Source: a virus. Taken from it: DNA of 64,000 bases. Where the stretch lies: the IMG/VR virus record IMGVR_UViG_3300034980_000520, positions 1 to 64,000 of that record; one strand, 5' to 3'. This document shows, one piece after another, positions 34,676 to 42,744 of this stretch. Position 1 is the stretch's first letter. Every line of letters starts with the position of its first letter. The notes beneath the pieces are model-generated. The model was not told the DNA's origin. It saw only the letters and a program-made list of their open reading frames with translations, and did not search any database. A program made the translations under genes and the position numbers.

Positions 34676-35008
34676 ATGAGATACAAGGGAACTAAAATAT
34701 TTTCAAACAATGAAGACTATTATGAGTATTTGCGCCGAGAGCGCAAGCTGAAGTCTGTGGATCATTACGCAACACCGATCCTTAGAAATCCCACAGTAGG
34801 CCAGCGCGCATCTCTCGTAACCAATCAACATATCTGGAAATATGGCGATCGGTTATCCAATCTCGCCTTTAAATATTATGGCGATGTGAGATACTGGTGG
34901 GTGATTGCATGGTACAACGCAGTACCCACCGAAGCATCATTAGAAAATGGCGACTTGATAGCCATACCAGTCAACTTAGGAAAAACTTTGGCTGTTTTAG
35001 GGGTATAA
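34676..35008 (+). CDS. Baseplate wedge protein with LysM-like domain (T4 gp53-like)
   Basis: 110 residues. The C-terminal half reads IWKYGDRLSNLAFKYYGDVRYWW, then VIAWYNAVPTEASLENGDLIAIP. It follows the LysM-like plan GD-x-L-x2-(I/L)A-x-K-YYGD...WW-x-I-x-x-(Y/F)N-x-PT-x2-(D/N)GD-x-(I/L)-x-IP. This is standard in gp53-type wedge proteins and small baseplate LysM proteins of contractile phages. The N-terminus (YKGTKIFSNNEDYYEYLRRER) is polar. It is adjacent to the hub-like gene, two bases away. Confidence 0.82.
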   Translation: MRYKGTKIFSNNEDYYEYLRRERKLKSVDHYATPILRNPTVGQRASLVTNQHIWKYGDRLSNLAFKYYGDVRYWWVIAWYNAVPTEASLENGDLIAIPVNLGKTLAVLGV

Positions 35009-35009
35009 A

Positions 35010-38000
35010 ATGGCAGACAATGAATTTTTAAATTGGGAATTGCCTTCGGGAGATCTAACCGCGGCAGATATTGCAGCGTTCCAAGAGAACTATAAGCTAG
35101 CCTTCGAATACTATCTTGTAGAGGGACAAGCAGAACTAGCGGCAACGTCGGGTTATTTGACACCCGGCGATCTCGCCGGCGAATCCAGTCTCCAACCGAT
35201 CATGTTCCCCAGTACAATTGAGGAGTTAGTACTCCAACTCGATGCGGATCTTCGATATGAGCCATCAGCAGTCTGGGTTGCCGGAAATTTAAAAACAGCA
35301 CCCAGCGATGCTACACGAATAAAAGCGGCGATGGAGGGATCCGAGAATCTGGGATTCTTGGCGCTCAGGCTTTACAAAGAGTTTCTCGCCAAGAAACTCG
35401 TCGATGAGGCTAACGCCGCGACAGGCTACGATGCTGGGCGGGGCGAGAGCGAAACCGATCCAGAAGCAATTGAGTCAGATCCCGCTGCCGAAGACGATAG
35501 AGAGGAGCAGGAGGCACTTAGAGCCCAAGCCCTCAAAAAAGCAGAAGATGAAGCAAGCCGCCAAGTTGCCCTCATCGACGACTTACAAACAGCTCATTTT
35601 GATGAGAAACACTTTGTACAATCAAATTTGGTAAATCTAATTGATTTAAAATTAAATGTTGTAGATTTTTATGAATCAAAAGCCTTCGCATATGTTGACG
35701 GAAAACCTAATGCATGCATTATGATGCAGGGAGATCCATTTAATTTTTTAAATCAGCTAACCACCTACCGTGACGATTTATATTTTAGGATGCCTTCGTC
35801 AGAAATAGCGAACTTGCAGCCTAAAATCAGACTTTACAAATCTGTTCCCGCGTACGCGACCACAGGGGAGAGCTTCAAGCTTAATGTTCCCATTCACTTT
35901 GATACCTCTTTTACTGGCGCCAATTTGCAATCTCTACTTGAGAATAAAAACAGGCGAGCAGTGGGAGTCGGCATCAAAAGCTTTTCAGTTGATTATACCG
36001 GTGTGGACGCATTTTCTATGCATAAATCTTTTGAAGCGACATTGAAGATTTATGCTGCTAGTATGGGCGAGCTATTTAAGCCGCGCCATCACGCACCTAC
36101 TGGAGTTATGTATCGTTATATTGATTTAGCGTTGATGGCAGATCCTTTGAAGCGCCCTTCGAAAACGCCCCTTAGTCCAAAGGCGATGGGCATCGCGGCA
36201 ACTGATGTATCGGCGCTGGATTTTGAGATCAAAGCACAACTTGGAATTAGTCCGCTTAGTAATGTGGGTGCCGCAAAAGCCACTTATGACAGGGTACTGA
36301 AAAGAAATTCCGTCACCCTTACGATGAAGGCAGTCGAGCATTCTTTTAAATTCGTTCAGGCGAATGGAGCAGTCGAGCTAACTATTAAATATATGCCCTA
36401 CGTAGAAAAAAGATTTGCTGGCTCCGATTACAATGTTCTTAGCGATCGAGAGTCTCTTAAATATAAACTGAAGCAAGAATTACATGCCAAGATCGCCGAA
36501 GAAACATGTGATGCGAAAGTTGACGAAAAGCAGATTAAAGCGCGCATTGAAGAAGAAAGAATGATTAATACCACGGCTGCAGCCAACTTAATAAAAGAAA
36601 TATCATGCGCATCCAAAATTCGATATTTGCCCCTTGATGCCCAAATCGTTCAGGACTTTATGGATCTCGGGCCTAAGCTAGATTGGGGGAAAACGATTAA
36701 GTTGGCGCCATATGCGGCATTTGTTGGAAAGGAGGGTAACCAAGAAGCTTTAAAAAAAGATATTGCAAAAGCTGCCACCAACACGAGCAAGAAATTCCGC
36801 GGCGCCCTTCAGACAGGCTTTACTACTCCCCTCACGTCCTCTGCAAGATTTATCTATTTGGGCGACTTGGTGGATTTACTTATGGCTAAGATGACAAAAG
36901 CAAATTCTGCAGGAGAAATGGGAATGCTTATTTTCGAACTTCTAGAAAAAGATCCCGACATCAAAAAGTTTAACGCGTCCCACCCACTCGATATTGAATC
37001 CTTAATAGAGCGCTTCGCGCAATCGAGCCAAGATTTTGGCAGATTGAGGGTGGTCCTCGGCCCTATTGAGATTGTTGATCCCGGAAGCCCTAGTGAAAAT
37101 ATTCGGGTTGTGAGTATAGGCGATTTGCCAATTCCAGTTAGTCTTTTGTTGGAATATATGGTAAAAATGGCAGGCGAGAAAAGCACTAAACACTTTGATT
37201 TTATAACATTCATCACACATCTGATTAAAACTACAATTAGCAACTGGCTAAATGATGATACAGCGTTTGACGGAACCTTGAGTCAGCGTGTGAGAATTCA
37301 ATCAACAACGATCACGGCTTTTGACGGCCAGTATGAAAAGGACGATTTGACACAGGAGCTAGTAGCGCTCAACGCCAAATTCAAACGCGCCGATCCCAGC
37401 CGCGTTGCTGGCAGCGCCGCAGGCACCCCAGCGGTTGGAGACGTCAAAAGAATACATGCGCATCGCTTATACATCGACGATATGGCAAAACCAGCGCTCG
37501 ACACTGCGCCCGGAAAAGATGTAGAAGATATTGATGTTCGAACAGAAACGACATATTTGGTATTCTACAGCACCGCAGCGTGCCCCATTGAAGCTACCGC
37601 CGCAGGCCGGGCTGAGCGCTCAGTCCATAGCTATATGGTGGGGAAAGATCGTGGAATTATTAAGGATATCCAATTAGACGTTTACAAAGATGACGGGGGA
37701 ATGAAGGCTTTACGATATTCACAGTCCAACAACGCTGGATTGTCGCAGCTGCATGAAATTTATAATGTTAATATCAAGACTTATGCCAACTTAAATATGT
37801 GGCCCGGGACGACAATATATGTAGATCCACGTGGCTGGGTCCCGGATTTGGATCTCAAGACGAGGGGGATATATGGAACTGTTGATGCCGTTGATGATTT
37901 GGGCCTAGGCGGATATTATAATGTCATAAAGTGTGGGCATGTGTTCGAAAGGGGGAATTTTGAAACTTCCATATTTGCCCAATGGTTCTCGAATGGCGGC

Positions 38001-38261
38001 ACCGGCCCCAAGCTGGAAGATGCTGAGCGCTCATCACCTGCCGAGGCTCCCGTTACTAAATGCGGTACCGGCGCCACAACACAGCCGCAAGGGACAGATA
38101 AGAAAGAACCCATGGGCCCGTGCGAAGGCAACTCCGCTCACCGTCTCCGTGCCCTAAAGGGAGCATACGGCATTCAGCAAGTGGCAAGACGTTTACTAGT
38201 CGATGCCGGAGACTTCGGACAGCATCCTTCTCCCACCACCAACGACACCGAGACTAACTAA
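35010..38261 (+). CDS. Large baseplate hub-like structural protein
   Basis: 1083 residues. After an acidic helical N-terminal region (about 1-200) it has VDFYESKAFAYVDGKPNACIMMQGDPFNFLNQLT and ANLQPKIRLYKSVP near residues 213-280. These look like hub proteins in which a beta domain begins with 'L-x-P-x-I-x-L-x-K'. The C-terminal third contains YNVNIKTYANLNMWPGTTIYVDP, then GYYNVIKCGHVFERGNFETSIFAQW, the typical end of a gp27/gpD-type hub (tube-like) domain. Probably forms the central hub and links tape measure to wedge. It ends in a long polar Cys-containing tail. Confidence 0.65.
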   Translation: MADNEFLNWELPSGDLTAADIAAFQENYKLAFEYYLVEGQAELAATSGYLTPGDLAGESSLQPIMFPSTIEELVLQLDADLRYEPSAVWVAGNLKTAPSDATRIKAAMEGSENLGFLALRLYKEFLAKKLVDEANAATGYDAGRGESETDPEAIESDPAAEDDREEQEALRAQALKKAEDEASRQVALIDDLQTAHFDEKHFVQSNLVNLIDLKLNVVDFYESKAFAYVDGKPNACIMMQGDPFNFLNQLTTYRDDLYFRMPSSEIANLQPKIRLYKSVPAYATTGESFKLNVPIHFDTSFTGANLQSLLENKNRRAVGVGIKSFSVDYTGVDAFSMHKSFEATLKIYAASMGELFKPRHHAPTGVMYRYIDLALMADPLKRPSKTPLSPKAMGIAATDVSALDFEIKAQLGISPLSNVGAAKATYDRVLKRNSVTLTMKAVEHSFKFVQANGAVELTIKYMPYVEKRFAGSDYNVLSDRESLKYKLKQELHAKIAEETCDAKVDEKQIKARIEEERMINTTAAANLIKEISCASKIRYLPLDAQIVQDFMDLGPKLDWGKTIKLAPYAAFVGKEGNQEALKKDIAKAATNTSKKFRGALQTGFTTPLTSSARFIYLGDLVDLLMAKMTKANSAGEMGMLIFELLEKDPDIKKFNASHPLDIESLIERFAQSSQDFGRLRVVLGPIEIVDPGSPSENIRVVSIGDLPIPVSLLLEYMVKMAGEKSTKHFDFITFITHLIKTTISNWLNDDTAFDGTLSQRVRIQSTTITAFDGQYEKDDLTQELVALNAKFKRADPSRVAGSAAGTPAVGDVKRIHAHRLYIDDMAKPALDTAPGKDVEDIDVRTETTYLVFYSTAACPIEATAAGRAERSVHSYMVGKDRGIIKDIQLDVYKDDGGMKALRYSQSNNAGLSQLHEIYNVNIKTYANLNMWPGTTIYVDPRGWVPDLDLKTRGIYGTVDAVDDLGLGGYYNVIKCGHVFERGNFETSIFAQWFSNGGTGPKLEDAERSSPAEAPVTKCGTGATTQPQGTDKKEPMGPCEGNSAHRLRALKGAYGIQQVARRLLVDAGDFGQHPSPTTNDTETN

Positions 38262-38275
38262 AATAAGGCTTTAAC

Positions 38276-39469
38276 ATGACATATTTTTTTCGAGAAGACA
38301 ATAGCGAAAGCACCATAGACTTATATAATAAGAAGAGAATATACGATAGTATAATCCGCGGCACTTCTCCAAATCTTGTTAATTTTCAATTTGCCGAAAA
38401 GGCACTTTATGGGAGAGTAGATCGCCTCTACCGCCCAATGGTACTTACTAACTATATACCGCTCCAACTAAAGGGCTTCGGCGCAGAAGGAACACCTGCC
38501 CAATCGGCACGTGCCTTAAACTTTGTGGCAGACGCTTTCGCTGATTTGAGAAATCAGTTTTTAAAAAAGAGGCTGACAAATGAAATCTCCCCAAATGAAG
38601 ATTTTCTGAGTAGCCCTGTTGTTTATAAAGCCTATGTGAATCCCAAGAAAACTTACGATGAATATATTCAGATATATTTAGAGGCATTTCAAGATGTTGT
38701 CCGCACCAAAAGGCTGACATTCGGCAATTTTCAAGAATTTATAGACACGATCATGCCATTTTTAATGAAAACGATTCGCAAAAAGCCATTCACCTATACT
38801 GCATTCGTCAAGAGTACATTTTGCCCAATCAACGCGTCCGGACTCGTGGTAGAGATAGCGGATATTGATCCCGTGAATGATGTAGAAAAGGTGAAGAAGT
38901 TCATCAAGAGCCCCAATTGGCAGTTTTATTTAACAGCATGCGGTAATTTTGGCTTCATGGTAGATCGCAACACCCCTTGGCGCCTCGTTGCTGACATCGG
39001 TTCGGCAAACATGCTACAGTATGCTGAGCGCTATGGAGTTTATTCGACTGATGGGGTTTTAGTAGCAGCATATGGCCGGGCATATAAAAACTACTTGACA
39101 ACCTTTCGCTCTATATTGTATAATATGTACATGAAACTAAAGCGCCCTCGATATTCTCGCTATGTTGAAGTTGATTCATTGGGAGGAAAGGTTGTGACAG
39201 TAACCCCGAAGCGATACAGGCCAGAAGACTATTTATTAGAATTTCCGGACTCTTACTTTTTAAGTCTCTATTGTAAAATTAGAATGGTGGAGGAGGAGTC
39301 GTCTTTTTCGGAAGCGCAGAAGTACCAATTAATAGACAACACTATCGAATTGGCACAGGTTAATCCGACTAGGGCGTTAGATACATTTGAAATTATTGTG
39401 AATAAAACGTTTGACTATAACGGCTCATTGAGTTACATTAAGGATACATTGGCAAAGCTGAGAGAGTAA
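38276..39469 (+). CDS. Hypothetical structural protein at end of tail module
   Basis: 397 residues, mostly helical. Starts MTYFFREDNSESTIDLYNKKR. Notable segments are NYIPLQLKGFGAEGTPAQSARALNFVADAF (about 60-90), LVVEIADIDPVNDVEKVKKFIKSPNW and FGFMVDRNTPWRLVADIGSANM (about 222-243). No enzyme motif or membrane segment. Its last base overlaps the start of the polymerase gene, marking the join between tail and replication modules. Likely baseplate or fibre-attachment component, by position. Confidence 0.62.
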   Translation: MTYFFREDNSESTIDLYNKKRIYDSIIRGTSPNLVNFQFAEKALYGRVDRLYRPMVLTNYIPLQLKGFGAEGTPAQSARALNFVADAFADLRNQFLKKRLTNEISPNEDFLSSPVVYKAYVNPKKTYDEYIQIYLEAFQDVVRTKRLTFGNFQEFIDTIMPFLMKTIRKKPFTYTAFVKSTFCPINASGLVVEIADIDPVNDVEKVKKFIKSPNWQFYLTACGNFGFMVDRNTPWRLVADIGSANMLQYAERYGVYSTDGVLVAAYGRAYKNYLTTFRSILYNMYMKLKRPRYSRYVEVDSLGGKVVTVTPKRYRPEDYLLEFPDSYFLSLYCKIRMVEEESSFSEAQKYQLIDNTIELAQVNPTRALDTFEIIVNKTFDYNGSLSYIKDTLAKLRE

Positions 39470-40671
39470 TGTATTTTCAATCTATTGATGATAAAGAGGA
39501 ATGTCTAGGCATATACCACGATGGTGTTTTGGAATTTGATAAAGACAGAATGCCCACGGATTTTTCCGGAATGAGAACGTGGAAATATTCAGGATCTATT
39601 ATAAATAAAGATGTAGAATATGGTTGGCTATGGGCATCGGGTAGCAACCTAAAGGAAATGTGCCCACCTGAACTACAGTCAGAATTGTCGCGCATGCAAA
39701 AGAAGATGTCGGCATTTAAAAAATCATTTGAGATCGCCAAAATCGATTTTCGTCAACATTGCTTTTTTGATCTGGTACCGCACGATTTTTTGACTGCTTT
39801 TTTAGAAGTTAAAAATAAGATAACTCAGCATGTATTTGAAACAACAGAAAAGCCTGTTATCTACGATCACCTGTGCCAATTGGAAAAACTGTTGTATAAG
39901 ATAAGGTATCAAGAGATGAACATTGACCCTACCGACTGTCGACACCTTTTCATCAAGTCTGCCCACCGATCCCGAGCAAACAAAATTATGGGCGGCTCTC
40001 GGTTCATCGATTACAACATTTTTGGAACAAAAACAGGACGATTAGCAACGTATCCGGGATCTCTCCCTCTACTGACGATGCAGAAAGAATTGCGTGCTTT
40101 CATTAAACCACGCAACGATTGGTTTATTTCTCTTGACTATAATGCAGCAGAGGCGCGAACTGTAATCGGATTACTTGGAAAGTCACAACCAACGGAAGAT
40201 GTGCACGAATGGCATATGGATACTATTTTTAAGAACACGGAAATCTCCACCCGAGAAGCTGCAAAAACCGCTTTTTTCGCGTGGCTGTATAATCCTGCAT
40301 CTAGTCAATTCACCCAACAGCCATACGAGAGAGATGAATTGCTGGAAAAGTTTTATAAAAATGGATGCATAGAAACTCTTTTCGGAAGATCGATAGAAGT
40401 AGATGAATTTAAAGCACTTAACTACCTGATTCAAAGCACGACGGCAGATTTAGTGAATGAGCGCGCCGTTGCATTAGACAGCTTCCTAGAAGGCACGAAA
40501 AGCTTTGTGTCGCACATCGTGCACGATGAGGTGGTTTTGGATATGCATGACGAGGATCGTCAATTGTTGCCTGAAATTAAAGATATCTTTGCGCAAAACC
40601 GTTTGGCGAAATTTGAGGTTAACTTTAAAGCGGGTAAAGATTATTATAACTTAGAAAGGTTGAACGTATGA
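39469..40671 (+). CDS. Miniature family-A DNA polymerase (palm/fingers only)
   Basis: 400 residues. Motif A is SLDYNAAEAR with D223; motif B is R262-x3-K266-x7-Y274; motif C is VHDEVV with D353/E354. The TKTGRLATYPG step before motif A corresponds to the T-x-TGRL of Pol I. No 3'-5' exonuclease or 5' nuclease domain is present, and the 170-residue N-terminal part is short for a thumb, so this is well under the usual 550-900 residues. The 5' nuclease is supplied separately at 44420. It probably does repair, gap filling or primer removal beside the DnaE polymerase, but could be specialised. The ATGA at its end overlaps the next gene. Confidence 0.85.
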   Translation: MYFQSIDDKEECLGIYHDGVLEFDKDRMPTDFSGMRTWKYSGSIINKDVEYGWLWASGSNLKEMCPPELQSELSRMQKKMSAFKKSFEIAKIDFRQHCFFDLVPHDFLTAFLEVKNKITQHVFETTEKPVIYDHLCQLEKLLYKIRYQEMNIDPTDCRHLFIKSAHRSRANKIMGGSRFIDYNIFGTKTGRLATYPGSLPLLTMQKELRAFIKPRNDWFISLDYNAAEARTVIGLLGKSQPTEDVHEWHMDTIFKNTEISTREAAKTAFFAWLYNPASSQFTQQPYERDELLEKFYKNGCIETLFGRSIEVDEFKALNYLIQSTTADLVNERAVALDSFLEGTKSFVSHIVHDEVVLDMHDEDRQLLPEIKDIFAQNRLAKFEVNFKAGKDYYNLERLNV

Positions 40672-41531
40672 TATCGATCGTGGGAATAGGTAATGCCGGC
40701 TCTGCCATCGCGGAGAAGTTTAAGTCGCAAAAGAACAACTATAAGGTGTATCAGCTAAATAGCAAATGTGGTAAATCCAAATCTTGCCATAAACTGAAAG
40801 AATTTGACACACCAGAAGAATACGAGAACAGCATACCGAATCTTAAAACATTCTTTAAAGATATCACCGACAAGGTACAAGTATTTGTGGTGGGCTCCTC
40901 CAAAAGCTCCGGCTATGCTTTGGGTATCTTGGAGCAAATAAAAGATAAAAATTTAGAGATATTCTATATAAAGCCTGATACCGAGTTGCTGACAGGTATT
41001 CCCAAGCTGTTAGAAAACATGACATATGGAATACTACAAGAATATGCCCGCTCAGCTATGTTTACATCGCTGACAGTTTTTTCGAATTACGAGATTGAAA
41101 AAAATCTGCCCAATATATCAATTAAAAATTATTTTGATACCCTTAATCAAACCATTTTTTCTTCCGTTCATTATCTCAATTTTTTTACGCACACGGAGCC
41201 GGAAATAGGACAAGTTTCGCGCCCCGCTCCGATTAACAGGATCCGCAGTGTTGGGATGCTTAATTTAAAAGATATGTCAGAAAAATGGCTCTTTAACCTT
41301 GACAGCCCGCGTGAAACATGCTATTATATATGTATAAATCAGGATAGATTAGAAAAAGAATCGGGCTTGCATAAACAGTTGGTAGATATGCTCAAGGAGA
41401 AGCCTCGAAATGCTTACAGAAAGATCTCATATGGTATATGGGAGACAAATTTACAAGACTTTGGGTTCTGCGTTGCCCACACTAACGCAATTCAACAACA
41501 AACTACCCTTGACAAGCTAGAGCAAGGGTGA
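40668..41531 (+). CDS. Divergent tubulin/FtsZ-like protein (tentative)
   Basis: 287 residues. The N-terminus ISIVGIGNAGSAIAEKF (residues 2-18) fits the first nucleotide loop of FtsZ/tubulin. VFVVGSSKSSGYALGILEQI (72-91) falls where the GGTGTG tubulin signature lies and keeps G76, S77, S80/S81 and G82. It is followed by a strand (LEIFYIKPDT), a helix with ARSAMFTSLTVFSNYEIEK (127-145), and a helix NYFDTLNQTIFSSVHYLNFFT. Order and spacing match the FtsZ GTPase domain. The signature is degenerate and I see no clear T7 catalytic acid, so GTP hydrolysis is doubtful. Phage tubulins position DNA in jumbo phages; a role here is inference. A generic Rossmann protein is the alternative. Confidence 0.5.
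   Translation: MISIVGIGNAGSAIAEKFKSQKNNYKVYQLNSKCGKSKSCHKLKEFDTPEEYENSIPNLKTFFKDITDKVQVFVVGSSKSSGYALGILEQIKDKNLEIFYIKPDTELLTGIPKLLENMTYGILQEYARSAMFTSLTVFSNYEIEKNLPNISIKNYFDTLNQTIFSSVHYLNFFTHTEPEIGQVSRPAPINRIRSVGMLNLKDMSEKWLFNLDSPRETCYYICINQDRLEKESGLHKQLVDMLKEKPRNAYRKISYGIWETNLQDFGFCVAHTNAIQQQTTLDKLEQG
41299..41327 (+). promoter_or_regulatory. Possible internal sigma-70 promoter
   Basis: TTGACA (41299-41304), 17 bases, TATTAT (41322-41327), inside the tubulin-like gene, 265 bases before the SSB ATG. Because it lies in coding sequence it may be fortuitous; a better-placed promoter follows at 41509. Confidence 0.3.
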
Positions 41532-41537
41532 TACATT
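41509..41537 (+). promoter_or_regulatory. Sigma-70-type promoter before the SSB gene
   Basis: TTGACA (41509-41514), 17 bases, TACATT (41532-41537, four of six matches to TATAAT). The -35 lies in the end of the tubulin-like gene and the -10 just after its stop, 55 bases before the SSB ATG. Confidence 0.55.
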
Positions 41538-41591
41538 AGATATCGAGGAAAGCTCGGTATACTTTACAACAACAAATAGGAGAAAAAACTA

Positions 41592-42359
41592 ATGTCAATC
41601 AATATGGAACTAATGAAGAAGAAGCTCGCATCTCTGCGTGGAGAAGGCGGCAACGAAAACTCAGTGTGGTTTAAGCCACAAGAGGGCGAACAAGTGGTTC
41701 GCATCGTCCCCACTGCAGATGGGGATCCACTTAAGGAAATGTTTTTCCACTACAATGTGGGTGATCACAAGGGGGGCATTGTATGTCCTAAACGAAACTT
41801 TGGCGATCGTTGCCCCGTCTGCGAATTTGCATCCTCAGTATGGAAAGAGGCTGTAGCAACAAATGACGAAGAAGCGAAGAAGCTTGCAAAGTCATTGTTT
41901 GTACGTGCGCGATACTTCTCCCCCGTAGTACTTCGGGGATCAGAAGAGGAAGGAATTAAATTCTACGGCTACGGAAAGCGCGCCTACGAACTTCTTTTGG
42001 GATACATTTTGGATCCCGAATACGGTGACATCACCGACAAACTGGAAGGTACCGATATTACCTTAGTGTATACTAAGCCCACATCCCCCGGTGCCTATCC
42101 ACAAACAAGCCTTAAGATGAGAAGAAATACTTCGACTCTACTTGAGGATCAAGACGCTATCCCCGCCCTCCTTGATCGTATGCCCGATTTTGATAGCCTC
42201 TTTGAGCGACTTTCCCCCGAGGAAATAGACGCGATTCTTGATGAGCAACTTGCTGGTGATCTTAGTGCGGAAACACGATCATCGGAAACTGGGCGTTATA
42301 ATGTTGACACTCAAAACCCAGTTGATAAGGCATTTGATGAGCTGATGGCCACCAAGTAG
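41592..42359 (+). CDS. Single-stranded DNA-binding protein (T4 gp32-like)
   Basis: 255 residues, TAGGAG upstream. Coats single strands at the fork and in recombination. N-terminal lysine-rich LMKKKLASLRG is the cooperativity-arm type. VWFKPQEGEQVVRIVP begins the OB core. The zinc knuckle is HYNVGDHKGGIVCPKRNFGDRCPVCEF (H73 region; C-x9-C-x2-C). This is followed by ARYFSPVVLRG and GYILDPEYGDITD. The acidic C-terminal tail expected of SSBs is present but mixed (VDKAFDELMATK at the very end). Neighbouring RecA/UvsX and its own promoter fit a replication role. Confidence 0.87.
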   Translation: MSINMELMKKKLASLRGEGGNENSVWFKPQEGEQVVRIVPTADGDPLKEMFFHYNVGDHKGGIVCPKRNFGDRCPVCEFASSVWKEAVATNDEEAKKLAKSLFVRARYFSPVVLRGSEEEGIKFYGYGKRAYELLLGYILDPEYGDITDKLEGTDITLVYTKPTSPGAYPQTSLKMRRNTSTLLEDQDAIPALLDRMPDFDSLFERLSPEEIDAILDEQLAGDLSAETRSSETGRYNVDTQNPVDKAFDELMATK

Positions 42360-42370
42360 CGGGCTTGTTT

Positions 42371-42410
42371 AAGCCGCTGGCAGATCGGCTTTAAGTAAAT
42401 AGTCTGCCGC
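42371..42410 (+). repeat. Hairpin repeat, copy 1 (flanking the 80-residue gene)
   Basis: AAGCCGCTGGCAGATCGG at the left and AGTCTGCCGC at the right. TGGCAGA can pair with TCTGCC to make a stem with a long loop. The same left and right blocks recur at 42688-42720 on the other side of the 42440 gene. Possible transcript-end hairpin or recombination scar. Confidence 0.7.
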
Positions 42411-42439
42411 AATTTTCTATAAACAAAAAGGAGAATGTT

Positions 42440-42682
42440 ATGGAATGGTTAAAATCCCTATGGGCTAAATGGAAGGTTCAAATTAGCGTAGCAGGAGGCG
42501 TCCTGGTGATTGCCACCGCCTACGGAACCTGCAGCGTAGATCCCACTACGGTTTCTGACAATAGTAGCACAGATATCAACACGACTGAGACAGTCGAGGT
42601 ATCAGCCACCACAGAGACAGTTGGAGAGACAACAACCACGGGTGATACCACAGGTACCACCACCACAACTACAGGCGAGTAG
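42440..42682 (+). CDS. Small Thr-rich membrane-anchored or exported protein
   Basis: 80 residues, AAGGAGA upstream. MEWLKSLWAKWKVQ is an amphipathic start nearly identical to that of the 1080 protein. A hydrophobic segment (ISVAGGVLVIATAYGTC, residues 15-31) follows; the cysteine at 31 could be lipidated, though YGTC is a poor lipobox. The remaining 45 residues are almost entirely Thr/Glu/Ser/Val/Gly with TTTTTT runs. Function unknown. It lies between SSB and recombinase genes, bounded by two copies of a hairpin repeat, as if inserted as a cassette. Confidence 0.6.
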   Translation: MEWLKSLWAKWKVQISVAGGVLVIATAYGTCSVDPTTVSDNSSTDINTTETVEVSATTETVGETTTTGDTTGTTTTTTGE

Positions 42683-42687
42683 TAAAA

Positions 42688-42720
42688 AAGCCGCTGGCAG
42701 ACCGGTAAAAAGTCTGCCGC
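42688..42720 (+). repeat. Hairpin repeat, copy 2 (flanking the 80-residue gene)
   Basis: AAGCCGCTGGCAGACCGG then AGTCTGCCGC, with a nine-base loop between GGCAGAC and GTCTGCC (seven-base perfect stem). Left and right blocks match copy 1 at all but one base; only the loop differs. It lies six bases after the 42440 gene stop and before the recombinase ribosome site. Confidence 0.72.
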
Positions 42721-42744
42721 CATCACAAGCTTTAAGGAGGGCAC

